A DNA stretch of 64,000 nt from assembly GCA_947375135.1 (NCBI GenBank), contig CANCER010000017.1:20085-84084 (forward strand), read 5' to 3'. The stretch comes from Comamonadaceae bacterium (GTDB lineage: Bacteria; Pseudomonadota; Gammaproteobacteria; Burkholderiales; Burkholderiaceae_C). Positions 25,884-37,319 of this stretch are shown piece after piece. The notes under the pieces were generated by a model. The model saw only the letters and a list, made by a program, of their open reading frames with translations, did no database searches and had not been told where the DNA came from. Position 1 is the stretch's first letter. Every line of letters starts with the position of its first letter. The position numbers and the translations under genes are program-made.

Positions 25884-27106
25884 CACACTACTTGCCCCAA
25901 TTTAAAGATTGGAAGGTACATGGCCACCACGATACCCCCAATGACAGTACCCAGCACCACGATGATGATGGGCTCCATGAGGCTGGAAATGCCTGCCACC
26001 ATGTCGTCCACCTCCGCTTCGTAAAAGTCGGCGCATTTTCCCAGCATGTGGTCAATCGAGCCGGACTCTTCCCCGATGGCGCACATCTGCAGCACCATGG
26101 AGGGAAACAAGTTCGCATTGGTCATGGCCGCCGTCAGTGCGGTGCCGGTGGAGACTTCCTGCTGAATCCGCTGCGTGGCTTGGAGGTAGACAATATTGCC
26201 AGCCGCGCCACCCACTGAGTCCAGCGCTTCCACCAGCGGCACGCCGGCTGCGAACATAGTGGAGAGCGTGCGCGTCCAGCGCGCGATGCAGGATTTCTCC
26301 ACCAGGGAACCAAAGATCGGCAATTTGCGCAGGAGGCGGTCCATGAACGCTTGCACCTTTTCATCGCGCTTCCACGACTGCAGAAAGAAGTACACCCCCC
26401 CACCGATGCCACCAAAGATCAGGTACCAGTAGTTCACAAAGAACTGGCTCATGGCAATCACCATCAACGTCGGTCCAGGCAACTCGCCGCCAAACGAGGT
26501 GAATACCTGCTTGAAGGCAGGCACCACAAAAATCATGATCACTGCCACCACCACAAACGCCACGATCAGCACGGTGATGGGGTACATCAGCGCTGATTTG
26601 ATCTTGGACTTGATGGCCTCGGTCTTCTCCATGTAGACCGCCAAGCGGTCCAGCAACTGGTCCAGGATGCCGGCCGACTCACCGGCCTCAATCAGGTTGC
26701 AATACAGGTTGTCGAAGTAAATCGGGTATTTGCGGAACGCCGTGCTGAGGGATGTGCCGGTTTCCACGTCGTTGCGGATGTCATTGAGCAGCTTGGTCAC
26801 GCTGGGGTTGGGGTTGCCCCGTCCCACAATATCAAAGGCTTGTAGCAAGGGCACGCCGGCCTTCATCATGGTGGCTAACTGCCGGGTAAAGATGGCCAGA
26901 TCTTTGGGCTTGATTGATTTGCCAGAACGCATGCGGCGTCTTTTGATCTTGCCAGGCGCTACACCCTGGCGCCGCAAGGCCGACTTGACCTGGTTTTCGC
27001 CATTGGCGCGCATCTCCCCGCGCACCTGTTTGCCGCTCCTGTCCCTGCCATCCCATTCGAAAACGGCTTCCTTGTTGCCAACCGCTTTAGCCGTAGTCCT
27101 CGCCAT
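25883..27106 (-). CDS. pilC: Type IV pilus inner-membrane platform protein PilC
   Basis: A 407-residue protein of the GspF/PilC family, with two repeated cytoplasmic T2SSF domains separated by membrane helices. The first T2SSF domain begins near LAIFTRQLATMMKAGVPLLQAFDIV and the second near ARWTRTLSTMFAAGVPLVEALDSV; hydrophobic segments lie at about residues 173-197, 225-250 and 380-402. PilC links the assembly ATPase PilB to the pilus base. The N-terminal 60 residues are basic and Gly/Arg-rich. It lies 20 bases after pilB and overlaps pilD by one base. Confidence 0.95.
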   Translation of the reverse strand: MARTTAKAVGNKEAVFEWDGRDRSGKQVRGEMRANGENQVKSALRRQGVAPGKIKRRRMRSGKSIKPKDLAIFTRQLATMMKAGVPLLQAFDIVGRGNPNPSVTKLLNDIRNDVETGTSLSTAFRKYPIYFDNLYCNLIEAGESAGILDQLLDRLAVYMEKTEAIKSKIKSALMYPITVLIVAFVVVAVIMIFVVPAFKQVFTSFGGELPGPTLMVIAMSQFFVNYWYLIFGGIGGGVYFFLQSWKRDEKVQAFMDRLLRKLPIFGSLVEKSCIARWTRTLSTMFAAGVPLVEALDSVGGAAGNIVYLQATQRIQQEVSTGTALTAAMTNANLFPSMVLQMCAIGEESGSIDHMLGKCADFYEAEVDDMVAGISSLMEPIIIVVLGTVIGGIVVAMYLPIFKLGQVV

Positions 27107-27126
27107 AGGTTCCCTTGGGTTGTGCC

Positions 27127-28860
27127 TTATTCGTTAGTCACAGCCAGGACTTCTTCCAGCGAAGTCAGTCCCCTTTGTACTTTTCTCAGGCCGGATTGTC
27201 TCAGGGAACGTACGCCCTCGCGTTGCGACTGCGCCGCAATATCCAGCGCGCTGCCCTCGGCCAGGATGATGCGCTGAATCGCTTCGGTGACCGGCATCAC
27301 CTGGTAAATGCCAACGCGGCCCTTGTAGCCCAGATTGCAAGCGGAGCAACCCACCGGCCGGTAGGGCTTCCAGCTGCCGTCTAGCATGTCGTCGGTAAAG
27401 CCTGCGTCCAGCAGGGCCTGTTTCGGAATGTCTGTGGGCTGTCGGCAGCCCACGCAGAGCCTGCGGGCCAGACGTTGGGCCGTGATCAGGATCACGCTGG
27501 AGGCAATGTTGAAAGGCGCAATGCCCATATTGCGCATGCGTTCAAGGGTCGAGGGCGCATCGTTGGTGTGCAGCGTGGACAGCACCAAGTGGCCGGTTTG
27601 TGCTGCCTTGACAGCGATGTCGGCGGTTTCCAGATCCCGTATTTCACCGATCATGATGATGTCAGGGTCCTGGCGCATAAAGGACTTCATGGCCAATGCA
27701 AAGGTCAAGCCGGCGCGTTCATTCACATTGACCTGGTTCACTCCCGGTAAATTGATTTCCGACGGGTCTTCTGCCGTTGCGATGTTGACGCCTGGCTGGT
27801 TCAACAGGTTTAGGCAGGTGTAAAGAGACACGGTCTTGCCCGAGCCGGTAGGCCCGGTGACCAGAATCATGCCGTAGGGACGACCAATGGCTTTGAGCAG
27901 GCGCTCTTTCTCATCGGCTTCGTAGCCCAGTGCATCGATACCGAGCTTTGCGCTGGCGGGGTCCAGAATCCGGATCACAATTTTTTCGCCGAACAAAGTG
28001 GGCAGGGTACTGACACGGAAATCGATCACCCGTTCGGGGCCGACCTTGAGCTTCATGCGCCCGTCCTGCGGTACCCGCTTCTCCGAGATGTCCATGCGCG
28101 ATATGACCTTGATGCGGGAGGCCAGTTTGTCCTTGATGGCCACCGGCGGACTGGCAATTTCGCGCAACTGGCCGTCAATACGAAACCGCACCCGGTAGGT
28201 GTGCTCATAGGGCTCAAAGTGCAGGTCGGATGCCCGCATGCTGAAGGCGTCCAGCAGCATCTTCTGCAAAAAACGCACCACCGGTGCGTCTTCCACCTCG
28301 GCTGCGGCTTGCGATGTTTCCATCGACGTATCCGACGCATGTTCGTCGAACTCAAAGTCGCCGCCAATGATGTCTTCCACGGCCTCGGTGGCTGAAACCG
28401 CGTTGGCCTCCACCATCTTGGAAAGCTTGTCGTATTCCGCGATGATCCAGTCCACACCCATCTGGGTCGAGAACTTGATTTTCTCAGCAGCGCGCTGATC
28501 CGAAGGGTCGGCTGTGGCCACAATCAGCCGGTTGTTGCGTTTGCTGAGGACGACCAGGCGGTAATCCTGGCAGGTCTTGTTGTCCAGCAGCCCTTTGGGT
28601 AAACGCTGCGGGTCTATGGCATCCAGATTGACCAGGGGTGCGGCAAAAGCCTGGGACAGGGTGTGCGCCAGATCAGACGCCGAAACGATGCCGGAACCCA
28701 CCAGTTCGGAGATGAAGCTGGTCTTGTGGGCAATGGACCTGCCGTAGATTTCTTCAGCGGCCTTTTGCTCCAGCTTGCCAGCCACAACCATGGCGCGTCC
28801 CAAACCGGGAAGGGCGATTGCACTTGCGTCTTGAAGGAGGGAGTCGAGTGGGGCGGCCAT
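27127..28860 (-). CDS. pilB: Type IV pilus assembly ATPase PilB
   Basis: A 577-residue GspE/PilB ATPase that powers pilus extension. It has an N-terminal GspEN/MshEN-like domain (about residues 15-150), the middle domain beginning VRFLQKMLLDAFSMRASDLHFEPYE, a Walker A motif near 337-345 (GPTGSGKTVS) and a Walker B/Asp box (IMIGEIRDLET). There is also a His box (LVLSTLHTNDA) and a tetra-cysteine zinc site (CVGC and CSAC). It is the first gene of pilB-pilC-pilD. No pilin gene is in the window, so the major pilin must lie elsewhere. Confidence 0.96.
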   Translation of the reverse strand: MAAPLDSLLQDASAIALPGLGRAMVVAGKLEQKAAEEIYGRSIAHKTSFISELVGSGIVSASDLAHTLSQAFAAPLVNLDAIDPQRLPKGLLDNKTCQDYRLVVLSKRNNRLIVATADPSDQRAAEKIKFSTQMGVDWIIAEYDKLSKMVEANAVSATEAVEDIIGGDFEFDEHASDTSMETSQAAAEVEDAPVVRFLQKMLLDAFSMRASDLHFEPYEHTYRVRFRIDGQLREIASPPVAIKDKLASRIKVISRMDISEKRVPQDGRMKLKVGPERVIDFRVSTLPTLFGEKIVIRILDPASAKLGIDALGYEADEKERLLKAIGRPYGMILVTGPTGSGKTVSLYTCLNLLNQPGVNIATAEDPSEINLPGVNQVNVNERAGLTFALAMKSFMRQDPDIIMIGEIRDLETADIAVKAAQTGHLVLSTLHTNDAPSTLERMRNMGIAPFNIASSVILITAQRLARRLCVGCRQPTDIPKQALLDAGFTDDMLDGSWKPYRPVGCSACNLGYKGRVGIYQVMPVTEAIQRIILAEGSALDIAAQSQREGVRSLRQSGLRKVQRGLTSLEEVLAVTNE

Positions 28861-28976
28861 GGGTTAAAGCATATCCGTTGCGTGGCAGGTGGAGCAACCT
28901 ATCGCTGATTGCCCCGTGCAAGTGAAATCGAATGCCGCTTTTGTCTTGGGCTTGGGCAGTTCCCTGCGGTGCGGCA

Positions 28977-29519
28977 TTAGCCTTTGATGTCTGTAAAAGC
29001 GGCGCCTGCCTGGTCCTTTGCCGACAACGTCGGGGCTTGTCCCAGATCTGGCCAATGGATGGCCAGCGTTGCATCATTCCAGGCGATGCAGCGCTCGTGC
29101 GCGGGTGCGTAGTATTCGGTGGTCTTGTACAGGAACTCTGCGGTTTCCGACAGCACCAGAAAGCCATGTGCCAGCCCGGCCGGTATCCACAACTGGCGCT
29201 TGTTTTCTGCGCTCAACATTTCTCCCACCCACTGCCCGAATGTGGGGGAATCCGGTCGGATGTCCACCGCCACATCGAACACGGCACCCTGGGTCACCCG
29301 CACCAGTTTGCCCTGGGCTTTTTCCACCTGGTAGTGCAGGCCGCGCAGCACGCCTTGGGCGGACTTGGAGTGGTTGTCCTGCAAAAAGCTCGTCTTCACG
29401 CCGGTGGCTTGCTCAAACACTTCCTGGTTAAAGCTCTCGAAAAAGAAACCGCGCGCGTCGCCAAACACCTGGGGCTCCAGCAGCAGCACGTCTGCAATGC
29501 GGGTGGGGGTGGCTTTCAT
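28977..29519 (-). CDS. rfbC: dTDP-4-dehydrorhamnose 3,5-epimerase RfbC
   Basis: A 180-residue cupin-fold epimerase for the third step of dTDP-L-rhamnose synthesis. Family motifs are present: [15 protein letters not shown], the [18 protein letters not shown] block with the catalytic His, [21 protein letters not shown] and [15 protein letters not shown]. The ATG at 29519 overlaps the rfbA stop by 4 bases (ATGA) and matches the family N-terminus. It is the last gene of the rfbBDAC operon. Confidence 0.96.
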   Translation of the reverse strand: MKATPTRIADVLLLEPQVFGDARGFFFESFNQEVFEQATGVKTSFLQDNHSKSAQGVLRGLHYQVEKAQGKLVRVTQGAVFDVAVDIRPDSPTFGQWVGEMLSAENKRQLWIPAGLAHGFLVLSETAEFLYKTTEYYAPAHERCIAWNDATLAIHWPDLGQAPTLSAKDQAGAAFTDIKG

Positions 29520-30427
29520 CCGTACACCGCTTCCTTCAAGAGGCGCAGCAGATATTGCCCATAACCCGACTTGGCCAGTGGCTTGGCCAGGGCCTCCAAC
29601 TGCGCGTTGTCGATCCAGCCGTGGCGCCACACCACCTCTTCCGGCGCGGCCACTTTCAGGCCCTGGCGGTGCTCAATGGTGTAAATGAACTGGCTGGCTT
29701 CCATCATGGATTCGTGGGTGCCGGTGTCCAGCCAGGCATAGCCGCGGCCCATGGTCTGCACATCCATTTGCCCACGCTCCAGGTACATGCGGTTCAGGTC
29801 GGTAATCTCCAACTCGCCGCGCGCGCTGGGCTTGACCTGTTTGGCCAACTCCACCACCTGGCTGTCGTAAAAGTACAGGCCGGTGACGGCGTAGCGGCTC
29901 TTGGGAACGCTGGGCTTTTCTTCCAGGCTGATGGCTTTGCCTTCCGGGTTGAACTCCACCACGCCATAGCGTTCGGGGTCGTTCACCGCATAGGCAAACA
30001 CGGTCGCCCCTGTGGTTTGCTGGCTGGCGCTTTGTAGCAGCGTGGCAAAGTCATGGCCGTAAAAAATGTTGTCGCCCAGCACCAGGGCGCTGGGGGCGCC
30101 GTCCAGAAATTGCTCGCCAATCAAAAAGGCCTGCGCCAAGCCATCGGGCGAGGGCTGCACCGCGTATTCGATGCGAATGCCCCACTGGCTGCCGTCGCCC
30201 AACAGTTGCTCAAAGCGTGGCGTGTCCTGCGGCGTGGAGATGACCAGAATTTCGCGGATGCCAGCCAACAGCAAGGTGGTCAGCGGGTAGTAAATCATGG
30301 GCTTGTCGTAAATGGGCAGCAGCTGTTTGCTGACCACTTGCGTTGCCGGATACAGCCGGGTGCCGGAGCCCCCGGCCAGGATGATGCCTTTGCGTTGTGG
30401 TGCTGCGGCTTTGGAGTCCGTCGTCAT
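29516..30427 (-). CDS. rfbA: Glucose-1-phosphate thymidylyltransferase RfbA
   Basis: A 303-residue nucleotidyltransferase making dTDP-glucose from dTTP and glucose-1-phosphate. The signature [16 protein letters not shown] is near residues 14-29, followed by [28 protein letters not shown] and the substrate-site [20 protein letters not shown]. The ATG at 30427 overlaps the rfbD stop by 4 bases; a longer frame upstream only reflects sequence inside rfbD. A roughly ten-residue tail precedes the conserved core. It acts first in the pathway although it is third in the operon. Confidence 0.96.
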   Translation of the reverse strand: MTTDSKAAAPQRKGIILAGGSGTRLYPATQVVSKQLLPIYDKPMIYYPLTTLLLAGIREILVISTPQDTPRFEQLLGDGSQWGIRIEYAVQPSPDGLAQAFLIGEQFLDGAPSALVLGDNIFYGHDFATLLQSASQQTTGATVFAYAVNDPERYGVVEFNPEGKAISLEEKPSVPKSRYAVTGLYFYDSQVVELAKQVKPSARGELEITDLNRMYLERGQMDVQTMGRGYAWLDTGTHESMMEASQFIYTIEHRQGLKVAAPEEVVWRHGWIDNAQLEALAKPLAKSGYGQYLLRLLKEAVYG

Positions 30428-31338
30428 GTTGATTGTTTCCCTGTAATTTCTGTCAGCATACGCGCCACGCCACGCTGCCAGTGCGGCAGCGTCAGACCAA
30501 AGGCTTCCTGGAGCTTGGTGGTATCGAGGCGCGAGTTCAGCGGCCGCCGGGCCGGTGTGGGGTAGCTGGCGGTGCGGGTGGCGGCTACCTGGTCCGGTCC
30601 GGCCTTCAGTTCCCAGCCCAATGCCTGCGCGGTTTGCAGCACAAACCGGGCATAACCATGCCAATTGGTCTCGCCACCTGCCACGCAGTGGTACAGGCCG
30701 GCCAGTTCCGGCTTGACTATCGCCGCGCGAATCACGTGCGCTGTGACATCGGCCAGCAGTTCGGCTGAGGTAGGGGCGCCAAACTGGTCGTCAATCACGG
30801 TGAGGGTTTCACGCTCGGAGGCCAGGCGCAGCATGGTCTTGGCGAAGTTGCCGCCGCGTGCGGCATAGACCCAGCTGGTGCGCAGCGTGATGTGCTTCGG
30901 GTTGGTCGCCACGGCCTGCTCACCTTCCAGCTTGGTCTGGCCGTAGAGGCTCAAGGGGCCCGTTGCGTCTGTCTCCCGCCAGGGCGCACTGCCGCTGCCA
31001 TCAAACACATAGTCGGTGGAATAGTGCACCAGCCAAGCGTTGAGCTTGATGGCTTCCGCGGCCAGCACCGCAGGCGCCAGGGCATTCAGGCTGCGGGCAA
31101 ATTCGGGCTCGCTCTCGGCCTTGTCCACGGCCGTGTGGGCTGCGGCGTTGACGATGACGTCGGGCTTGACCGCCTGCACCGTGGCCGCCAGACCGGCGAG
31201 GTCACTAAAGCTGCCACACAGGCCCTGCGGGTTGTGCGCGCTGTCGGAGTCCAGCGCAATCACCTCACCCAGGACCGAGAGACTGCGCTGCAGTTCCCAG
31301 CCGACCTGGCCGCCGCGTCCAAACAGCAGAATCTTCAT
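30424..31338 (-). CDS. rfbD: dTDP-4-dehydrorhamnose reductase RfbD
   Basis: A 304-residue short-chain dehydrogenase catalysing the last, NAD(P)H-dependent step to dTDP-L-rhamnose. The nucleotide-binding motif [11 protein letters not shown] is at the N-terminus, with [18 protein letters not shown] and the catalytic YGQTKLEGE (YxxxK). The substrate region [32 protein letters not shown] is typical of RmlD. It is coupled at both ends by 4-base overlaps with rfbB and rfbA. Confidence 0.96.
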   Translation of the reverse strand: MKILLFGRGGQVGWELQRSLSVLGEVIALDSDSAHNPQGLCGSFSDLAGLAATVQAVKPDVIVNAAAHTAVDKAESEPEFARSLNALAPAVLAAEAIKLNAWLVHYSTDYVFDGSGSAPWRETDATGPLSLYGQTKLEGEQAVATNPKHITLRTSWVYAARGGNFAKTMLRLASERETLTVIDDQFGAPTSAELLADVTAHVIRAAIVKPELAGLYHCVAGGETNWHGYARFVLQTAQALGWELKAGPDQVAATRTASYPTPARRPLNSRLDTTKLQEAFGLTLPHWQRGVARMLTEITGKQST

Positions 31339-32420
31339 GCGGCAACGGCGCTGGTCGCGCTTTCACCATACTGCTTGCTGACCCAGTCGCGATAACCACC
31401 GCTTTGCACATTGGCCACCCATTCGGGGTTGTCCAGGTACCACTGCACGGTCTTGCGGATGCCGGTGTCAAAGGTTTCAGCCGGCTTCCAGCCCAATTCC
31501 TTTTCGATCTTGGAAGCATCGATGGCGTAGCGCCGGTCGTGTCCGGGGCGGTCGGTGACGTAGGTGATCTGGTCTTTGTAGGGCTTGCCGTCGGCGCGGG
31601 GCTTGAGTTCATCCAGCAAGGCGCAGACCGTGTGTACGATTTCCAGGTTGGGCTTTTCGTTCCAGCCGCCCACGTTGTAGGTCTCACCCAAGGCGCCGGC
31701 TTCGAGCACGCGGCGTATGGCGCTGCAATGGTCTTTGACGTACAGCCAGTCGCGGATCTGCTGGCCGTCCCCATACACAGGCAAGGGCTTGCCGGCCTGC
31801 GCGTTGACGATGATCAGCGGGATCAGCTTTTCCGGAAAGTGAAAGGGGCCATAGTTGTTGGAGCAGTTGGTGGTGAGTACCGGCAAGCCATAGGTGTGGT
31901 GGTAGGCGCGCACCAGGTGGTCGCTGGCGGCTTTGCTGGCCGAGTAGGGGCTGTTGGGCTCGTAGCGGTTGGTCTCGCTAAAGGCCGGGTCGGTCCGGGA
32001 GAGCGAGCCGTAAACCTCGTCGGTGGAGACGTGCAGGAAGCGGAAGGTGGCTTTGGCCGCCACATCCAGACCGCCCCAGTAAGCGCGCACGGCTTCGAGC
32101 AGGTTGAAGGTGCCCACGATATTGGTCTGTATGAATTCGCCAGGCCCCGAGATGCTGCGGTCCACATGGCTTTCTGCTGCAAAGTTGAGCACGGCGCGGG
32201 GTTGGTGTCGGGCTAGCAAGGAGGCAAGCAATACCGGGTCGCCGATATCACCCTGCACAAAGGTGTGGCGGGTGTCGCCTGCCAAGGACGCCAGATTCTG
32301 GAGATTGCCGGCGTAAGTGAGCTTGTCCAAGTTGACGATCGTCTCATCCGAGCCAGCCAGCCAGTCCAAAACAAAATTGCTGCCGATGAAGCCCGCGCCG
32401 CCCGTCACAAGAATCGTCAT
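31335..32420 (-). CDS. rfbB: dTDP-glucose 4,6-dehydratase RfbB
   Basis: A 361-residue extended short-chain dehydrogenase that converts dTDP-glucose to the 4-keto-6-deoxy sugar. It opens with [21 protein letters not shown] and has the DEVYGSL region, the catalytic [12 protein letters not shown] (YxxxK) and [17 protein letters not shown]. It heads the operon rfbB-rfbD-rfbA-rfbC, which as a whole makes dTDP-L-rhamnose for surface polysaccharides, possibly the EPS encoded at 1-16132. The promoter should lie in the 291-base gap upstream; I could not place it with confidence. Confidence 0.96.
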   Translation of the reverse strand: MTILVTGGAGFIGSNFVLDWLAGSDETIVNLDKLTYAGNLQNLASLAGDTRHTFVQGDIGDPVLLASLLARHQPRAVLNFAAESHVDRSISGPGEFIQTNIVGTFNLLEAVRAYWGGLDVAAKATFRFLHVSTDEVYGSLSRTDPAFSETNRYEPNSPYSASKAASDHLVRAYHHTYGLPVLTTNCSNNYGPFHFPEKLIPLIIVNAQAGKPLPVYGDGQQIRDWLYVKDHCSAIRRVLEAGALGETYNVGGWNEKPNLEIVHTVCALLDELKPRADGKPYKDQITYVTDRPGHDRRYAIDASKIEKELGWKPAETFDTGIRKTVQWYLDNPEWVANVQSGGYRDWVSKQYGESATSAVAA

Positions 32421-32711
32421 AGTCGCCTTCCCAAAAAATTACAGCCGCATTGTCGCCCATGCGCGCTGGTGTTTCTGTCCGGGCCTTGTGTCAAAGGGGC
32501 TGTAGAGCCCCGTGGTTGAAGGTAGCCGGGGCGGTTGGGTCTGCGTCTGTCGTGCTTTCCGGTGTTCTCACTGTGTATGCCGCCAAGAAACTGCCGTCCA
32601 CCATGCATGTACCCGTCGTGTGGTGGGCGTCTATAAATGAAGTATTAATTTGTTAATATACAATTAAGATGATTTTTATGCATTAAATTTATAAAAAAGG
32701 ATAATTTAAAA

Positions 32712-33020
32712 ATGACAAAATTACTTTTTTCAGTGTATGCATTTTGTATGCTTCTTGCCGGGTGCGTTATGGTTCCGGGTCCCGGCGCGCAGGAGGGTGC
32801 TGTACCTCCCAGGCTCTTGGTCAAAGACAACGTGAAAACATGGGACAACGCCGGGAGTTTCGGGCCGGTGCCCGTGGCCTTGGTGGACAAGGGTGCTGCA
32901 ACTTGTGCGACGCTGAATACCCCGGGAGTCAAATACGTTGCTACGGGGTATCACTCCAAAGCGCGGGACATAGACGGCAAGCCCTTCGCAGAGGGCGGTT
33001 ACTACTGCACGCGTCAGTAA
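32712..33020 (+). CDS. Small putative lipoprotein, unknown function
   Basis: A 102-residue protein I do not recognise. It has a short lipoprotein signal peptide with lipobox LLAGC (Cys18), then a Gly/Pro-rich linker and a compact domain with two further cysteines (ATCATLN and the C-terminal YYCTRQ) that might form a disulphide. The upstream 70 bases are strikingly AT-rich compared with the rest of the window, and AAAAAAGGA provides a ribosome site about 9 bases before the ATG. It is a single gene between the rfb operon (divergent) and a strong terminator plus tRNA-Pro. It may be acquired. No function is proposed. Confidence 0.7.
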   Translation: MTKLLFSVYAFCMLLAGCVMVPGPGAQEGAVPPRLLVKDNVKTWDNAGSFGPVPVALVDKGAATCATLNTPGVKYVATGYHSKARDIDGKPFAEGGYYCTRQ

Positions 33021-33038
33021 GTTGGTCATCAACGCCAT

Positions 33039-33074
33039 CCATGAAAAAGCCCCTGCGAAGGGGCTTTTTCATGG
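33039..33074. terminator. Strong bidirectional intrinsic terminator
   Basis: A perfect 15-base stem (CCATGAAAAAGCCCC with GGGGCTTTTTCATGG) around the loop TGCGAA. The GC-rich top and the A/T tracts in both arms give a T-run in either direction, so it can end the small lipoprotein gene transcript and the tRNA-Pro transcript coming from the opposite side. Confidence 0.88.
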
Positions 33075-33123
33075 ACCCTGCGCTTGCAGTTTTTATGGCA
33101 TGCGCAGCATTTACTCAAATTTT

Positions 33124-33200
33124 TGGTCGGGGTGAGAGGATTCGAACCTCCGATCTCTTCGTCCCGAACGAAGCGCCTTACCGGACTAGGCCACACCCCG
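33124..33200 (-). tRNA. tRNA-Pro (anticodon CGG)
   Basis: On the minus strand the sequence folds as a full 77-base cloverleaf. The acceptor stem is CGGGGTG/CACCCCG with discriminator A. The anticodon stem CTTCG/CGAAG encloses loop TTCGGGA (anticodon CGG, reads CCG). The T arm is GGAGG-TTCGAAT-CCTCT. The CCA end is encoded. It lies about 20 bases downstream of the ispB start region, on the same strand reading away from ispB's end, with the terminator at 33039-33074 beyond its 3' end. Confidence 0.95.
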
Positions 33201-33221
33201 CGGTGCTCTCTTAGGTTGCAA

Positions 33222-34250
33222 TCAGTGATTGCGCTCTAATAATTGGGACGCTAATTGTATCAAACACTCGGTGTGCGGCCCCGCCGGCAGACGTTGGGTT
33301 GCGCCAATGGCACGCAAGGCTTCCTGGCGCGCAGCACTGCGGGCTATGTCCAGTGCGCCGGTGCTTTTTACGATTGTCACGATCTGCTCCAGCATGCTCA
33401 GGTCGCCGGTTTCAATGGCCAGCTTGATGACGGCCGCTTCCTCTGCATTGCCACGCTGCATGGCCGCGATCAAGGGCAGGGTGGCCTTACCTTCGCGCAA
33501 ATCATCGCCCACGCTCTTGCCCATGACGGCAGCGTCGCCGGCATAGTCGAGTACATCGTCGATGACCTGAAAGGCGGTGCCCAGGGCCTGACCGTATTCA
33601 GCACAAACTTCTTCGATTTCTGGTGTGGCTTGGGCCAGGATGGCGCCCACTCGGGCGCTTGCTTCAAACAATTTCGCAGTTTTGGAGCGGATCACCTGCA
33701 GGTAGCCGGCCTCGTCCAGTTCGGCGTTGTGCATGTTCATCAACTGCATGACTTCACCTTCGGCGATCACATTGGTGGCATCGGCCAGCACTTGCATGAT
33801 GCGCATACTTTGGGCGTCCACCATCATCTGGAAAGCACGTGAATACAGGAAGTCGCCCACCAGTACGCTCGCCGGGTTGCCAAATGTTGCGTTGGCGGTG
33901 GGGCGCCCGCGTCTGAGTGCGGAGTCGTCCACCACATCGTCGTGCAACAGCGTTGCGGTATGGATGAACTCCACCACCGCTGCCATATTGAATCGTTGTG
34001 CGCTGGAGCAGCCTAGGGCACCGCAGCAGAGCAGCAGCAGCGATGGGCGCAACCGTTTGCCGCCCGCCGTGATGATGTACTGGGAGATGCTCCCGACCAG
34101 CGGGACACCGGAATTCAGACGCTGCACAATGACAGCGTCAACTTGGCGCATGTCGGCGTCGATGATGGAAAGTCCTGAGGAGGAGCCGCTGGAGTTGACT
34201 TGCAAGGCTTTAGCCCGGTTGGTTGTTGCGCCGATTATAGAAAGCTGCAT
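33222..34250 (-). CDS. ispB: Polyprenyl diphosphate synthase (octaprenyl type, IspB)
   Basis: A 342-residue trans-prenyltransferase that builds the side chain of ubiquinone from isopentenyl and farnesyl diphosphate. The first Asp-rich motif is [18 protein letters not shown] and the second is [11 protein letters not shown]; between them lie [13 protein letters not shown] and the [15 protein letters not shown] helix. The ATG at 34250 gives a modest N-terminal extension; a Met near residue 34 ([12 protein letters not shown]) is also possible and would give the more usual family length. It is divergent from rplU, an arrangement common in proteobacteria. Confidence 0.92.
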   Translation of the reverse strand: MQLSIIGATTNRAKALQVNSSGSSSGLSIIDADMRQVDAVIVQRLNSGVPLVGSISQYIITAGGKRLRPSLLLLCCGALGCSSAQRFNMAAVVEFIHTATLLHDDVVDDSALRRGRPTANATFGNPASVLVGDFLYSRAFQMMVDAQSMRIMQVLADATNVIAEGEVMQLMNMHNAELDEAGYLQVIRSKTAKLFEASARVGAILAQATPEIEEVCAEYGQALGTAFQVIDDVLDYAGDAAVMGKSVGDDLREGKATLPLIAAMQRGNAEEAAVIKLAIETGDLSMLEQIVTIVKSTGALDIARSAARQEALRAIGATQRLPAGPHTECLIQLASQLLERNH

Positions 34251-34278
34251 TGCCAAAATCCTTGAACGAGCTCCCAAT

Positions 34279-34307
34279 TTGGTGAAATCGGGCCTTTGGG
34301 CTATAAT
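34279..34307 (+). promoter_or_regulatory. Sigma-70 promoter of rplU-rpmA
   Basis: TTGGTG, a 17-base spacer and a perfect TATAAT lie upstream of rplU. The predicted start about 7 bases downstream leaves a leader of roughly 43 bases with an AAAGAGG-like ribosome site before the rplU ATG. Confidence 0.8.
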
Positions 34308-34356
34308 CGCAGGCTCTGTGAAAATTCGTTCCCAGGGTCAAGACAAAGAGGTCATC

Positions 34357-34668
34357 ATGTACGCGGTCATAAAAACCGGCGGCAAGCAATATCGAGTTGC
34401 AGCCGGCGAAAAAATTAAAGTAGAACAGATTGCTGCGGACGTAGGCCAAGAGATTGTGTTCAACGAAGTTCTGGCGGTCGGCAACGGCACCGAACTGAAG
34501 GTTGGCACTCCCTTGGTGTCCGGCGCAACGGTTACTGTTACGGTAATTGCACACGGCAAGCACGACAAAGTGCGCATTTTCAAGATGCGTCGTCGTAAGC
34601 ACTATCAGAAACGTCAAGGGCACCGCCAGCAGTTCACTGAACTGCAAATCGGCGCGATTACTGCTTAA
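34357..34668 (+). CDS. rplU: 50S ribosomal protein L21
   Basis: A 103-residue ribosomal protein L21, starting [23 protein letters not shown] and containing the signature [16 protein letters not shown]. The standard length and the ATG at 34357 are clear; the upstream open frame is not part of the gene. It heads the rplU-rpmA operon behind a good promoter, with rpmA 12 bases downstream. Confidence 0.99.
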   Translation: MYAVIKTGGKQYRVAAGEKIKVEQIAADVGQEIVFNEVLAVGNGTELKVGTPLVSGATVTVTVIAHGKHDKVRIFKMRRRKHYQKRQGHRQQFTELQIGAITA

Positions 34669-34680
34669 AGGGCAAGAGTC

Positions 34681-34938
34681 ATGGCACAGAAAAAAGGCGG
34701 CGGCTCTACGCGAAATGGGCGCGATTCCAAGCCCAAAATGCTCGGCGTGAAAATTTACGGCGGACAAGTGATTAGCGCAGGCGCGATCATCGTTCGCCAG
34801 CGCGGCACCAAGTTCCACCCCGGAACCAATGTCGGCATCGGTAAGGATCACACCTTGTTTGCTTTGGCAGAAGGCGTTGTTTCCTTCGCAGTCAAAGGTG
34901 CTCTGAACAAGCACACCGTGAGCGTCACTGCAGCGTAA
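34681..34938 (+). CDS. rpmA: 50S ribosomal protein L27
   Basis: An 85-residue ribosomal protein L27: [20 protein letters not shown] is the typical N-terminus that reaches the peptidyl-transferase centre, followed by [27 protein letters not shown]. As in most proteobacteria there is no cleaved N-terminal extension. A hairpin terminator follows, then obgE. Confidence 0.99.
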   Translation: MAQKKGGGSTRNGRDSKPKMLGVKIYGGQVISAGAIIVRQRGTKFHPGTNVGIGKDHTLFALAEGVVSFAVKGALNKHTVSVTAA

Positions 34939-34961
34939 TCTGCCAGCTGAGCTCCCCCAAG

Positions 34962-34993
34962 AACCCTGCGCTCGCAAAGCGCGGGGTTTTTCA
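34962..34993 (+). terminator. Intrinsic terminator after rpmA
   Basis: An 11-base stem (AACCCTGCGCT and AGCGCGGGGTT, one T-G pair) with loop CGCAA runs directly into TTTTTC. It separates the ribosomal protein pair from obgE, though read-through to obgE is likely in view of the conserved order. Confidence 0.8.
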
Positions 34994-35000
34994 TTTCTAA

Positions 35001-36104
<1,104 letters not shown>

Positions 36105-36158
36105 CCGCACGGCGTTTACTGGTGGTCCCGGCTTGGATGTCCGGACCGCAAGCCAAAG

Positions 36159-37295
36159 ATGACCCAGAAAACCACCTCTTCCGTGCTGCGCAAAGCCAAA
36201 CGCGTGGTGATCAAAGTCGGCTCCAGCCTGGTGACCAATGAAGGTCGCGGCCTGGATGAGCAGGCGATTGGCGAATGGTGCCGGCAGATCGCGCACCTGA
36301 TGCGTGAGGGGCGCGAGGTCATCATGGTTTCCAGCGGTGCCATCGCCGAAGGCATGAAGCGTCTTGGCTGGACGGCACGTCCCAAGGCGATCCAGGAATT
36401 GCAGGCCGCAGCAGCAGTGGGGCAAATGGGTCTGGCGCAAATGTATGAAACCAAGCTGCGTTTGAATGAACTCGGCAGTGCCCAGGTGCTGCTGACGCAT
36501 GCCGACCTGGCTGACCGGGAGCGTTATCTGAATGCGCGCTCCACTTTGTTGACCTTGCTCAAGCTGGGTGTAGTGCCGGTGATCAATGAAAACGACACCG
36601 TGGTGAACGACGAAATCAAGTTCGGCGACAACGACACCCTGGGTGCGCTGGTGGCCAATCTGGTGGATGCCGACGCTCTCATCATCCTGACTGACCAGAA
36701 GGGGCTGTTTACGGCGGATCCACGCAAGGATCCCAATGCCCAGTTCGTCAGCGAAGCCAAGGCTGGCGACCCGGAACTCGAGCGCATGGCGGGCGGCGCA
36801 GGGTCCAGCATTGGTCGGGGCGGCATGCTGACGAAAATTCTGGCCGCTAAACGCGCTGCTGGTTCAGGTGCATCAACCGTGATTGCGTGGGGCCGAGAGC
36901 ACGACGCCCTGATTCGCCTGACTGCAGGGGAGTCCATAGGCACCCTGCTGGTAGCGCAAACCCAGAAGACCCAGGCACGCAAGCAGTGGATTGCCGATCA
37001 CCTGCAAATGCGTGGCGCAGTGGTGGTCGATGGCGGTGCCGTTGCGCAATTGCGCGACGGTGGAAAGAGTCTTTTGCCTATCGGCATGCTGCAGGTTGAC
37101 GGTGACTTCTCACGGGGCGATGTCATCGCGGTGCTGGACTCCAGCGGCACGGAGATCGCGCGGGGACTGGCCAACTACGCCAGCGCGGAGGCGCGATTGA
37201 TCTGCCGCAAGCCTTCCAGCGAAATCGAGCGCCTATTGGGCTACGCCGCCGAGTCGGAAATGCTGCACCGGGATAACCTCGTCATTACCCGTTAG
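36159..37295 (+). CDS. proB: Glutamate 5-kinase ProB
   Basis: A 378-residue enzyme for the first step of proline synthesis, phosphorylating glutamate. The amino-acid kinase domain has [33 protein letters not shown] and the [42 protein letters not shown] block. A C-terminal PUA domain follows from about residue 285 ([25 protein letters not shown]). Feedback inhibition by proline is the usual control in this family. It lies 54 bases after obgE. Confidence 0.97.
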   Translation: MTQKTTSSVLRKAKRVVIKVGSSLVTNEGRGLDEQAIGEWCRQIAHLMREGREVIMVSSGAIAEGMKRLGWTARPKAIQELQAAAAVGQMGLAQMYETKLRLNELGSAQVLLTHADLADRERYLNARSTLLTLLKLGVVPVINENDTVVNDEIKFGDNDTLGALVANLVDADALIILTDQKGLFTADPRKDPNAQFVSEAKAGDPELERMAGGAGSSIGRGGMLTKILAAKRAAGSGASTVIAWGREHDALIRLTAGESIGTLLVAQTQKTQARKQWIADHLQMRGAVVVDGGAVAQLRDGGKSLLPIGMLQVDGDFSRGDVIAVLDSSGTEIARGLANYASAEARLICRKPSSEIERLLGYAAESEMLHRDNLVITR

Positions 37296-37319
37296 CAAAT
37301 TTGTCTGCCAGGTCTGCTG

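Noticed and set aside
33727..34356. Open frame upstream of rplU on the plus strand
   Set aside because: It is antisense to ispB and runs through the rplU promoter; L21 has its normal length from 34357.
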